Below the pieces are notes generated by a model that was given only the letters and a program-made list of their open reading frames with translations, was not told where the DNA came from and made no database searches. Positions 1-9,855 of a DNA stretch of 64,000 bases are shown in pieces; within the stretch, counting starts at the first letter, position 1; each line of letters starts with the position of its first letter. This DNA comes from Toxonevra muliebris. Taxonomy: Eukaryota > Arthropoda > Insecta > Diptera > Pallopteridae. The position numbers and the translations under genes were made by a program. Location: assembly GCA_963691655.1 (NCBI GenBank), contig OY829329.1:59719408-59783407 (forward strand), written 5' to 3'.

Positions 1-1139
1 ATTTTACATATTTGACATTATAACTGTTTATTTCTTTTATAATTTTAAATATTGAACTGTTATTTATTTATTTTACTATTGGTTTTGTTTTTTTTTTTTT
101 GAATAGAAACTTTATATTCTTCTGCTCATAAGTATATGACTTAATTGTATGTCTACAAGTGTAAGTCGAATTAAAATATTTAAATTTGCCCAATTCACTT
201 ACATGAGAAATTGAAGTTTAACGAAAAAAATCCAAATATCTTACCTACAAAAAAAAAAAACAAAAAAGAAAACAATTGCATTAAAAATAATCAATCACTT
301 GTTAATAAATAATTAAATTAAAAATATTTATATAGGTATAATATTGCATGCGACTAATATTAGGTGCTATTAATGATATTTGTTTTAAAATAAGGTTTTG
401 AGAAAGAGAAAAAGTAAATAAATTTCATAATACAAATGCACATAAAACAATAAAAACACAAAAACAATTTCTTTAGGAAAAAAAAAACAAACAAACCTCA
501 ACGACCACGAAAGTGTAATGGTAAAACATAAACAAATTAAGGTGCCCATAGTGTGACAATTTCGTCATAGACGCATGCGTCTTCAATTTTATTGTTTGGA
601 GATATTGTCATTGCACATAAATTGTTGTTGTTGGTTTCTATTTTGTGTTCATATTTTTCGGGTTTTTTTTTTTGTTTTTGGTTAAGTAAAAAAATTGCTC
701 GCTTTTTAAAAGCTACATATGTATAAGCAGAGATTAAGTCATACCTGCAGAGAGAAGAGAAACTTCTCCGTCACATTAGTTAGAAAATTCAAGTTGAATA
801 TTACCGTGTATGTGTGTGCAATCACAGGAAAACAAAGGCAAAAATACCGTTAATAGGAAAAACAAACATTATTCATAGTACGTACATACCTAACTACAAT
901 ACCAACAAAACAAAATGTTGTTTTAAAGTTTTGAGAAACAACAAACGTGCGTAGTCAACCAAAAAAAAACAAACAAAAAAACCAAGGCGCAAAAAATATA
1001 TTCATACTTGCATACTACCAAATCTAAAGAAATTAAATTAAGTTAGTAGTAAGTAAGCAGTAGAAAAGTATTCCATACAATGACAATCAGTGGCGTTGGC
1101 AACAGGGGGAAACCAACGAAGAATTAAAGCCACAAATAT
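1..1139. other. AT-rich non-coding flank
   Basis: I see no gene here. The stretch is AT-rich, with many A and T homopolymers (for example near 92-101, 249-259 and 962-970) and short CAAA-type repeats. No open frame has recognisable protein similarity and no inverted repeat or target duplication was found. Confidence 0.6.
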
Positions 1140-1307
1140 CCAACTAGTTTTATTTTTTCATGATAGTTTTTTAGGAGACTATGAAAATTAAATCTAGAGG
1201 TTAATTTTCAAAGTCATGACTTAAGTTCATGTCAATTTCGTTATTTGAAGTTATATATATAAACAGGTTAATGAACAAATGTAGTCATCACAACAACAAT
1301 GTATATA

Positions 1308-2510
1308 CAGGGTGACAATCGTAAAGTGACGCACACATTTCAGCAGTTATTTTCAAAAGGACGTACTTCCATTAAGTACAATTAAGTGTTAACATTGCTG
1401 AATATATAAGCATTCATTTGAACCCCACCTCATTCAATATAACCTCCTTTAGCCTGCACACATGCCTTCAATCGATCCGGAAATCGTAGGACTGTTCGCC
1501 GCAGGACTTCCTGATCAATTTCAGTCCAGGCTTTCTCTAATGAATTTGTCAGCGACTCCAGACTGTGGTGTTGAGATGCACAAGCCTTACTCTCTAAAAT
1601 ACTCCGAATAGAGTAGTCCATTGGATTCAAGTCGGGGGAGTATGGTGGCCATTCTTGAGATGTTATGAATCCAGAAAAATTTTCTTTTATCCATGTTTGC
1701 GTTAATTTTGCCATGTGGGAAGGTGCAGAATCTTGCTGGAAAGTCCAGTTTTCATTTCCAAATGTATCTTGGGCCCAGGGAAGAAACTGCTCCGATAAAC
1801 AACCTGGTCAATTTTAACACCCTCTTCAACGAATATTAGAGGGGTTCTGGCATTAGCGGAAACTCCAGCCCATACCATAACGGAAGCTGGCTTTTGAACT
1901 CGGCCAACAGTCCTATTTTCATCTGTAAACAAGATATTTTCAACATTTTTTAACACGGAGGAACGTAGCAACGCCTTGCATCTTTGCAGTCGCAAATCTT
2001 TCTTTTTTTATGTCAGATCTTGAGCTTTTCGGAGCTTGTACGGCTTAAGATTAAGCTTTGATTTTGCAATGATTCGCACTGTTTCACGGTTTACTCCCAC
2101 TTCCTTAGCGATTTTTCTCATTGAGCGCCTTGGATTTCGCTTGATTCGTTTACGAATTTTTTCTGTTAAACCAGTAGTGGCAACTGTTGAAAATTTTCCC
2201 CGGTCTCTATCTCTAAAACCCCCAGTTTCATTATATCGAATAATAGCTCGGTCTACCGTACGACTTGACAAATTTAAAGCCTTTGCAATTTGACGGCTAC
2301 TATAATTTGCCAAATGAAATTTCATAATTTCACGACGAATATTTTCCTTGTCCATTTTTATGGAAATTTCAAAATGTAATAACAAAAATTCAAATGAAAT
2401 TAAAAGCAAAGCCAATGATGAATGAATTTGCTTTTTAAATTAAAGTAACGGTAAATGGCAAAGCTTGCTGCAGAGTATTAAACTTGCTTCACTTTACAAT
2501 TGTCACCCTG
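1308..2510 (-). mobile_element. Tc1/mariner DD37D element, copy 1
   Basis: A 1203-bp element bounded by inverted ends beginning CAGGGTGACAATYGTAAAGT and flanked by TA on both sides (1306-1307 and 2511-2512), the target duplication expected of the IS630-Tc1-mariner superfamily. The transposase reads on the minus strand. The uninterrupted paralogous site at 56.3 kb independently confirms both ends. A second copy in the opposite orientation lies at 40779-41973. The element is inserted in repeat R, so it is younger than that copy of R. Confidence 0.93.
1430..2355 (-). pseudogene. DD37D Tc1/mariner transposase, broken (copy 1)
   Basis: The protein would cut and join its own inverted ends in the nucleus. 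I place the start at 2355 (MDKENIRREI) because this methionine opens the conserved N-terminal region in both copies; the upstream in-frame ATG at 2415 leads through a hydrophobic stretch unlike the family. Residues 1 to about 115 hold two helix-turn-helix regions (SSRQIAKALNLSSRTVDRAI and RSMRKIAKEVGVNRETVRII). The catalytic part has LFTDEN, QQDSAPSH and SPDLNPMDY; I count 37 residues between the second and third aspartates (DD37D). Breaks: a TAA at 2008-2010 where copy 2 has CAA, and a frameshift near 1800 before the QQDSAPSH segment. All three catalytic aspartates survive in the DNA, but not in one frame. The closest families I know are the maT-like DD37D elements; that placement is inferred from spacing only. 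Confidence 0.9.
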
Positions 2511-2632
2511 TAGAAACGGGCAAATCAGACGGCCGTTTCGGAATCCGCCACAATTCCTCATCAGTGATGCTTAGTGATAGTTCTTAATCTTTCAATATCC
2601 TATACAAGCTACTAATATTTGAAATCATAACC

Positions 2633-4364
2633 TAGAATTACAGATTTGATTATTTTATTATATAGTTTTATTTTTACTTGTTGAAATTAGTACAGAAGTA
2701 GTGCCTCAATTAAAGTCAGGCAGGGTATTGAAAATAGGAGAGACCGAATTTTTTTCATGGAATTTTTTTCTTTTTATTAATGCATGTATATCGAGCCATA
2801 AGTGCCAAAAAGTTAATTCTCTTGAGTTTTATTCGGCTAAAGTGCTTACGATAAATTGGTGTTAAGTGTTAAGACGACGCTGCCCAGTGATCGTTATTGC
2901 TATTGGTAAACATTTTTTTATTAATAACCAGAGCAGATAAAAATATGCACGAACAAATATTTTATTTGTGGTTAGCATTGGTTTTTTTGAGTTTTAAATT
3001 ATTTTAGGTATTTCTGTCTTTTTCTTTTTTATAACAAAAACGGACAAATTTTTAATTCAAAAATCAAAGTTTACTAAATGCAATAGATGCTTAATAACAA
3101 GGATTCGAAATAGGGGATGTTTGACCAAAATGTCAAAATTCTACCTCCACCAACTCGACGAGTTTATGACCGATCTCGTTTAAATTTGGTGTAGTAACTA
3201 CTACGCAATAGGGCTCAAAAAATAATATTAATTTCTGTATAATTTCTCAAACAAAATTATAGAATTTTCGTATATTCTCTCATTGGCCGAGTGGCAACAC
3301 TGGCAGTCTCTAAGCCCCACTGCTTTCTCCCTCTCACCCTTTCCATACCATAAAAATCTAATGCTACACCACTGTAACGCATGTGCACATTGCAGCAATA
3401 ATATCAACGCGCGTGTGTGTGTGTGTGTAGTAGTAGTAGTAGATTTAAGTAGAGTAGAAGCGTAGATATGAATTGCATGTAGAGTGCGTTTTCGAGTTTA
3501 CCTTAGCGTATCGGCAAACTTCAGTCGTCATGCTTTGTTGCACAATCTTGGTAAATAATACAGTAGATGTTTGTAATAACAACAACAAACAGCATTAACG
3601 TTATACTTAAATGCATTTTTGTTTCGTTGGTTTTTGGTTTAAGCAAATGTAGCTATTTTTACAACCAACTAAAACAAAAAACGCTTTCTTTCTTAGCTTC
3701 TTCTTTTCATTTAGACTTTTTTTTTGTTTTGTCTTATTTGTAATTTATTCATTTTCACAGCAATCTGTATTTTTTTCTTTTGGTTTTCATTTACTGTACC
3801 CAGTATGCAATGCATGTAGGTGAGGAAATTCATGTTGTTAATGTGGTGTGTGGTGCTTCGTTGTTGTTGTTGTTTCTATTTTTTTTTTTTACTATTGTTG
3901 TTGTTGTTTCTCTTCGTTATCAATGGCACCCATTTGTCTAGTTTGCGTATAATTAAATGCATTTTTTTTTGTTTCTCGTAAGGCTTGAGTGCGTCTATTT
4001 TTTATTTGTTTTGTTTATCATTTCTTTCTCTTTTTAACTTTGAAAATGTGTGTGCATGGCATGTGTAACTTTGTGTTGCAAGTGTGTCTATGTATTTTGT
4101 TTGTTGTATCAGCTAAAGTTTGCATAGAAAGCTGTGAAATTCGCAGCGATTTATTGAAATTTACTTGTTCAATAGCTTTATTTAATTTTTTATTGGTTAC
4201 TCTATAGATTCTTATTTATTTAAGGTTCCCTTTACAAATTTAAGGGAGGAATTGATAAATGTTTCTTTTTTTTTTTTTTAATTAAATAAAACTTAAAAGA
4301 TCGTTTGTTAATTTACGTAGTCAAATTATACTCAATATACACTCACAAATGCATTAAATCATTG
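2633..4364. other. non-coding interval with simple repeats
   Basis: No gene or element boundary found. It contains a GT run followed by TAG triplets at about 3411-3441, several TTG triplet stretches near 3860-3910, and T homopolymers. The open frames here are short and of low complexity. Confidence 0.55.
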
Positions 4365-4985
4365 TCAGAGAGTGAGAGAGAGAAAGTAAGAAAGAGAGAG
4401 TAAAGAGAGGGTGAGTAAGAGAGAGTAAGAAAGACAGAGTAAGAAAAAGTGAGTAAGAGAGAGTAAGAAAGAGAGAGTAAGAGAGTGAGAAAGAGTGAGT
4501 AAGAAAGAGAGAGTAAGAAAGAGAGTGAGTAAGAAAGAGAGAGTAAGAAAGAGAGTAAGAAAGAGAGAGTAAGAGAGTAAAAAAAGTGAGTAAGAGAGAG
4601 TAAAAAAAAGTGAGTAAGAGAGAGTAAAAAAAAGTGAGTAAGAGAGTGAGAAAGAGAGAGTAAGAAAGAGAGTAAGAAAGAGAGAGTAAGAAAGAGAGTG
4701 AGAAAGAGTGAGTAAGAAAGAAAGAGAAAGAAAGAGAAAGAAAGAGTAAGTAAGAGAGAGAGTAAGAAAGAGAAAGAAAAAGTAAGTAAGAGAGAGTAAG
4801 AAAGAGAAAGAAAAAGTAAGTAAGAGAGAGTAAGAAAGAGAAAGAAAAAGTAAGTAAGAGAGAGTAAGAAAGAGAGAGTAAGAATGAGAGAGTAAGAAAT
4901 AGAGAGTGAGAAAGAGAGGGAGAGTAAGAAATAGAGAGTGAGAAAGAGAGGGTGAGTAAGAAAGAGAGAGTAAGAAGAGAGAGTA
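4365..4985 (+). repeat. long polypurine tandem repeat (GAGAGAGTAAGAAA-type)
   Basis: About 620 bases almost without pyrimidines other than the T of AGTAAG. The unit varies around GAGAGAGTAAGAAA and GAGTGAGTAAGAAA. The long minus-strand frames through this tract are runs of Ser, Leu, Phe and Tyr produced by the repeat, not proteins. The strong purine/pyrimidine strand bias is typical of sequence able to form triplex DNA. It ends a few bases before the retrotransposon fragment that follows. Confidence 0.95.
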
Positions 4986-5002
4986 TAAATAAAACACTCT
5001 CT

Positions 5003-5607
5003 TGTGTTATAATCAACTACTGAATAGACTAGCTACCTGCAATAGAGTTCATCTGATATGGGTGCCAGGTCATAGTGGGGGGGGGGGGGGGGGGGCATAT
5101 GGGAAACGAAAAGGCAGATGATCTCGCCAGAAAAGGAGCTGCCAATAAATTTATTGGACCAGAACCATTCTGTGGGTTGCCCTGGAGTTCCACGAAGCAC
5201 AGTCTCAATAAATCGCTTGAAGGTAAATCGCATCAATACTGGATGGAAACAATAGGTATAAGAGTAGCTAAAACCTTCATGCCAAATATATCTAAAAAAA
5301 AAAGAGAACTACAGATATTCTTGGATTAACAAGAACAGGTATTCGCATTATCTCAGGCTTCCTAACTGGTCATTGTAGAGTAAACAAGCACCTATATAAT
5401 ATGAAGTTACGTCAGAACGATCTATGTAGGTTATGTAAGGAAGAAGAGGAAACAGCCGAACACTTATTGTGCCATTGTAATTGTCTAACATGGGCCCGTC
5501 TTCGTTGCTTAGGTGACTACTATCTAGAACCGCCAAGAATTGCGGACAAATCACCCAAGAATGTCTTAGAATTCCTAACGAATACTAGTCTCAAGGATGA
5601 CTTGTAA
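5003..5607 (+). pseudogene. RNase H / zinc-knuckle C-terminus of a non-LTR polyprotein
   Basis: In the reading frames around 5030-5329 I see HLIWVPGHSG, then HMGNEKADDLARKGA and FCGLPWSS. This is the C-terminal part of a retroelement RNase H domain, which degrades the RNA strand after reverse transcription. A shift later, residues GIRIISGFLTGHCRVNKH lead into CRLCKEEEETAEHLLCHC, a CCHC-like finger typical of the C-termini of I/R1-group polyproteins. A run of 19 G residues at 5077-5095 sits at the glycine codons after PGHSG and breaks the frame. Everything upstream, including the reverse transcriptase, is missing. Presence of an RNase H domain argues against Jockey proper; the exact clade is not settled. 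Confidence 0.82.
5077..5095 (+). repeat. G19 homopolymer inside retrotransposon coding sequence
   Basis: Nineteen consecutive G at the position of a glycine codon in the RNase H motif. Related fragments at 38.6-39.3 kb have no such run, so I infer expansion after insertion, or an assembly artefact. Confidence 0.9.
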
Positions 5608-5721
5608 TCTATAGAGTTTGTCACAATAAGCCTATTTGAGGCTTCGGTGACTAGGTGATCAGATCCCGCTCTTTGTCCAATCTATAAGCATTTAAAGTTT
5701 TAATTTTCCATACATGGCAAG

Positions 5722-6331
5722 CAGTGCTGTCGCTGTCACTTCAAATGAAGTTTTTCATTTCACTTTCAACCCCGACACTTCGTCACTTCCTCTTTCATAA
5801 AAACACTTCGGTTTTCTCGTTTTTTATAAAAAAAAAAAATGTAAATATGTTCATCTGTATCAACTATTTCGTTGAATTAGTTTTTATTGTAGCCAGATCG
5901 GTGTGTTTGAATCTATATTCCCTATAAAAAGTAAGACTCCATCTAGCACACATCCACACATTTTGATAACTTTTGTGTTTATTTAAATACTTATTTGGCA
6001 ACATTGATGAACTGTCATTTAACTGATTAGAATTTTGTGGAAAATGACTAGGTAGAAGGCGAGGCTTTTACTTCTAAATAATTTTATGCAAAAGGACTGG
6101 CATAGAGAGTATCTACCCTGGAGCCTTATTGGATCTGTCTCACAGTAGCAGTATAGCTGAAAAGGTTTTTTTTTTACGCAAACTAAGCACATAAAACCAG
6201 ATAAATTTTGATAATATGTCGTTTTCTCATTACACTTCAAAAAACACTTTACTTGTTTTTAAAATCACTTCGAAACACTTCAATATTTTAAAAATTTCAC
6301 TTTACAAAAAGATTTCAAAACGACAGCCCTG
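5722..6331. mobile_element. non-autonomous hAT-type element with 8-bp target duplication
   Basis: A 610-bp element with ends CAGTGCTGTCG (left) and, reverse-complemented, CAGGGCTGTCG (right), flanked by a perfect 8-bp duplication ATGGCAAG at 5714-5721 and 6332-6339. Eight-bp duplications and CAG-starting ends are hallmarks of the hAT superfamily. No transposase frame is present. Seven copies of CACTTC on the plus strand cluster near the two ends, in the manner of the subterminal motifs that hAT transposases bind. Its internal open frames are short and unrelated to known proteins. Confidence 0.92.
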
Positions 6332-6339
6332 ATGGCAAG

Positions 6340-8116
6340 GCAAACTCCACGTTCTCTGCCTACAATAAAATGCTTCAGATAAAACGAAGAGGTCTGAGAG
6401 TTTTTACATTTCACGAGCCTTGTGGACGCGGAGCCGGTAGCGTTAACAGTTGGAAAATTATAAATTTAATATAGTAGCATCTTTGTGTTCATATTTGCTG
6501 TCATGCACAGTATGAAAGTATTAGATTGTTTTCCCAGTTGAAAAAATTTTGGTTGAATCTCATTAAATTTCAGTTTACTAAATTAATACGAATTTCTAAG
6601 TATTTTTCCTGTTTCATCTTAAATATTAACACTTTTTTTTTAAATTATATTAAATAAACCTCATATTTTTTCCACCACACTTCATTTAAGAGTCAATGAA
6701 TGTTATTGACAGAAATTTAAGTGAAGCACAGCATAGCACTTCATTTGCGAAACGACAAGTGCATTTAAGATTAAAGCTTTTAGTATATTTCAATTTCGCA
6801 CAAAATACAAACAAAAACAACTAAAAAAAAATCACCTAAATTTGTATACATAAGTGCATCAATTCATGGAAAAAAGTGACTTAAACCCTTTTTTAAAACA
6901 ACAAACAGCAGCATCAGTAACAAGAGCAATTGCACGATAGCTCTTCTACTGGTTGCACTCTCCCTCCCCTGCTAAAGAATTGCAACAAGCAAAAAAAACG
7001 GAAATAGAAAACACAATTTTTTTTCTTTCTCGACATTTTGTTGCTTGTTTTTTTCCTAACGTGATTTGCATCTACGCTTCGCATAACGCTGAAGCTATTG
7101 CTGTAGGAAAAAAAAAACTCCTCTGAAGTAGGCAACCAGCAAATGCATGCAAGAACAACATTATCAGCTTAAAGCTAACAAAAGCAACAACAGTAAAACC
7201 AGCCAGCCAGTCAGCCATCCAACCCGACCACCCATTCGTCACTCAAATCAGCGCTACCGAAACGTAATGAAAAAAAAAAAAGAAAAAAGAGTTGAGAAAA
7301 AGAAAATGAGTAACCATGAAATTGAATTGCTACTTTGAAGTGCACTCAAATAGCAACAACAACAACAACCACAGCAGCAATGATGTCGACGAAAGCAACG
7401 ACATCTATATATAACTGAAATGGCGCATTTTAAGTATTTGTGTCTGAAGTCAAACAAGGGTTAAATATATGTACTTACACTGTGCATTGAAATCGGACAA
7501 CCATAGCGGCTACGTGCTTGTGATAATAGCGATGAGGACAAAGTTGCTAACTGAGAAATTTTTCAATTCCACCTTCTATAATTACAAATGCAGCTTGGGT
7601 ATCTCATTCTCATGGAGCAGCAGGCAGACCAGGTAGGTTGTAATCACTGCCTGGTTGATTGGCTGACTGATTGACTTTATCAAAGTCGTCGTCAAAATTA
7701 GTAAGCAGACTTCTACCGGTTGAAATCATTTGTATACCATACACTATGCACTTTCAGGAGCTTCATCGATTTAGTGCCTTAAAAGTTGAAGCATTTTTTC
7801 TTGAAATCATTTACTCAAACAGTTAAATTGCTCAAGAAGAAAGCAAAACAGAGGAGAATTCGTCTGTAGTATAGTCCATATCTCGTTGTATCCGTTTTTC
7901 CTCAGGCTATTTGGTAGGTTTCGATTTTTTTTTTTTTTTTTTTGGAAACGCGTTGTTAGCACATTGCTCAAATTTCAAATCTGAAGACCTAGCTTGTCTG
8001 TTCTTTCGTTTCTTTCACTCTATTTCTCGGAATGTAAGAAACTCAGAGTCGTTCAAAATTATCCAAGAAGAGAGAAGAGATTTTAATAATAATAAAAAAA
8101 AACCTTTCCTAATAAA
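6340..8116. other. non-coding interval
   Basis: AT-rich with CAA and CAG triplet runs (around 6895-6935 and 7350-7380), a CAGC-type stretch near 7200-7225, and T20 near 7926-7942. CACTTCATTT near 6679 and 6740 resembles the motif of the adjacent hAT element. No gene could be supported. Confidence 0.5.
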
Positions 8117-8586
8117 TACGAGGGTTGCTACTTAAGTTTTGAGATAGAACAAGTAAAAACAAATATTTATTATTGAAAATGGCTTTATTGTTTTTCAAAA
8201 TATTCTCCATAAAGATCAATACACTTTTGCATGCGTTTGAACCAATTTTCGAAGCATTTTTTCCACTTTGAATGGGGTAACCCTAAAACATGTGCTTTGA
8301 ACGCATCAACCGCTTCTTCAGGCGACAAAAAACGTTGACCTCGTTATCTATTTTTAATGTGAGGAAATAAAAAGAAGTCATTGGGTGCCAAATCGGAACT
8401 GGACTGCGGATGACCCATCAATTCAATGTTTTGAGTGCTCAAACAAAGGCTCTCGTTCGAGCCGATGTGTGAGAGCTCGGATTGTCGCGGTGAAGAATGA
8501 TTTGTCTTTGGCGGCTGGTTTTCTTTATTCCTCCGAACACTTCTGGCAAACAAATGGTGGTGTGCCAATCAGAATTGACTGTTCTA

Positions 8587-9855
8587 AAGCGCGGTTCACG
8601 CAAAATTGGCACGCAGGAAAGTTACTGTATCTTTTTAACCAGAACACTCAGAATAACAAATAATGCATTAAATGATAAGTTTAATATTGTGTATCAATAC
8701 TATAATATTAAAAGATTTAAATTTCTTTGTTGTGCAAAAAGTTCCGGGTATTCCTTTTAATGGACCCCATCAACCTTTGAACATCCGCTCTGGATACTTT
8801 TGCGGCTATTTGGTTCCATTTTAGTAACATTGAATTCACATTTTTGACAATACCTGCATTTTTCTTCAACTTATATTTTGTAATAGCCCAGTATTTTTCG
8901 ATCGGTCGAAGCTGGGGGCAATTGGGTGGACTCATATATTTGGGCACTACATCTACTTTATTTGTCTGATACCAATCCATGGTTTTCTTAGAGTAGTGGC
9001 AACTGGCTAAATCAGGCCAGAACTTCACTGGCGAATGGTGGTGACGAACAAATGGCAATAGGCGTTTCGAAAGGCACTCCTTGATATAAATATCAGACGT
9101 CATAGAAGAGGATGTCACAATTGCCCTGGATTTGAGACCACAGCTGCAAATAGCCTGCCACACCATTGCTTTCTTTGCAAATTTATCCATTTTTATGTAC
9201 TTGAATGTTGAGGCTACATTACCACGATTCGTTGCCACATAAAATTTTTGACCTGGAAGCTGTTTAAGATCAAATTTTACATATGATTCGTCATCCACAA
9301 TAATGCAACCATTGAATTTGGTCAAAACATTATTATAAAGAAGACGAGCACGTTTTTTGGCCAGCAAATTCTGTTTGTCTGTTCTATTTGGATATTTTAT
9401 AGCACTTTAGCGCAGCTTTTATGCGTATTCGTCTAGCAGTACTTTTGCTGGTGTTGAATTTTTTGGCACGATCGCTATCCGATAGTCCGGGATTGCTTTT
9501 GATGGACCTCAAGATCTTTGCCTTTAATTTTAGGTTCCCGTTTTGTTCACAACTTTTTTAGCTCTTTCAACACTAAGAGTTTCTTTATATCGTTTTATAA
9601 CTCTACATACCGTTCTTTTGGAGATATTTAACACTTTCGCAATCTTTGAACCAGACCACGACGGATTTTCAATAAATTTGTTCACAATCAATTTTCTATT
9701 TACAGCTTCCATTGTGCACACAAAATTTTTTAAAAATTTATCAACTAACGGTAACGGTATTGTAAGCAAATCCCAGTAAAAAATTTGTTCTTCTTATGAC
9801 TAAGGGCGACGTGGTGACCACAACAAAGCGTGCCAATTTGACGTGAACCGTGCTT
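8587..9855 (-). mobile_element. DD37E Tc1-like element nested in mariner
   Basis: 1269 bp. Left end AAGCGCGGTTCACGCAAAAT, right end (reverse-complemented) AAGCACGGTTCACGTCAAAT, both continuing to TTGGCACGC, so the inverted ends are at least 28 bp with three differences. Left flank is TA (8585-8586); the right flank is GA, one change from the expected TA. The junctions fall inside the mariner coding sequence between the codons for VPLEQR and TVNSDWH. Confidence 0.88.
8717..9712 (-). pseudogene. DD37E transposase (mosquito ITmD37E-like), broken
   Basis: Start chosen at 9712 (MEAVNRKLIV), since the frame upstream to 9769 reads into the end region. Residues 1-80 hold a helix-turn-helix (GSKIAKVLNISKRTVCRVIK). 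The 216-residue C-terminal frame (8717-9367) is intact and contains all catalytic residues: IIVDDESYV, KFWPDLASCHYS and LRPIEKYW. I count 37 residues between the second aspartate and the glutamate. The first half is broken: a frameshift near 9530 and a stop near 9400. It shares blocks (LPGQKFYVA, VWQAICSC, DIYIKECL) with the elements at 21.2 and 61.8 kb, but the inverted ends differ, so this is a separate lineage. DD37E elements were described in mosquitoes as ITmD37E; the assignment here rests on residue spacing. Confidence 0.9.

Larger units (their letters stand above)
1140..2632 (+). repeat. repeat R, copy 1, split by a Tc1/mariner insertion
   Basis: Two parts of one repeat, 1140-1307 and 2511-2632, flank the DD37D element. 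The second part contains the family's conserved core, about 70 bases running from GGGCAAATCAGACGG to GATAGTTCTTA. The same sequence lies at 56288-56632 without the inserted element, and more diverged cores lie at 25873-25972 (reverse strand) and 28168-28258. The first part (arm A) recurs reverse-complemented at 56496-56632, so the full element may carry long inverted ends. I do not recognise the family; an unclassified DNA transposon is the most likely reading. Confidence 0.7.
5003..5690 (+). mobile_element. fragment of an I-like non-LTR retrotransposon (3' end)
   Basis: Carries the end of an RNase H domain, a zinc-knuckle-like segment and about 80 bases of 3' untranslated sequence. Its protein and 3' region match the fragment at 38605-39289 (minus), and part of it matches 24170-24690 (minus). 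The 5' end is lost and the fragment abuts the purine tract. The 3' end lies near 5690, shortly before a hAT insertion. No target duplication could be recognised. Confidence 0.8.

Noticed and set aside
2036..2293. 85-residue plus-strand frame, and its twin at 40996-41253 minus
   Set aside because: Antisense shadow of the DD37D transposase; identical in both copies only because the element is.
4354..5016. Two long minus-strand open frames rich in Ser, Leu, Phe and Tyr
   Set aside because: They are translations of the purine tandem repeat in two phases; no real protein composition or domain.
8185..8568. SETMAR-type histone methyltransferase
   Set aside because: Only the mariner transposase part is present; no SET domain residues upstream.
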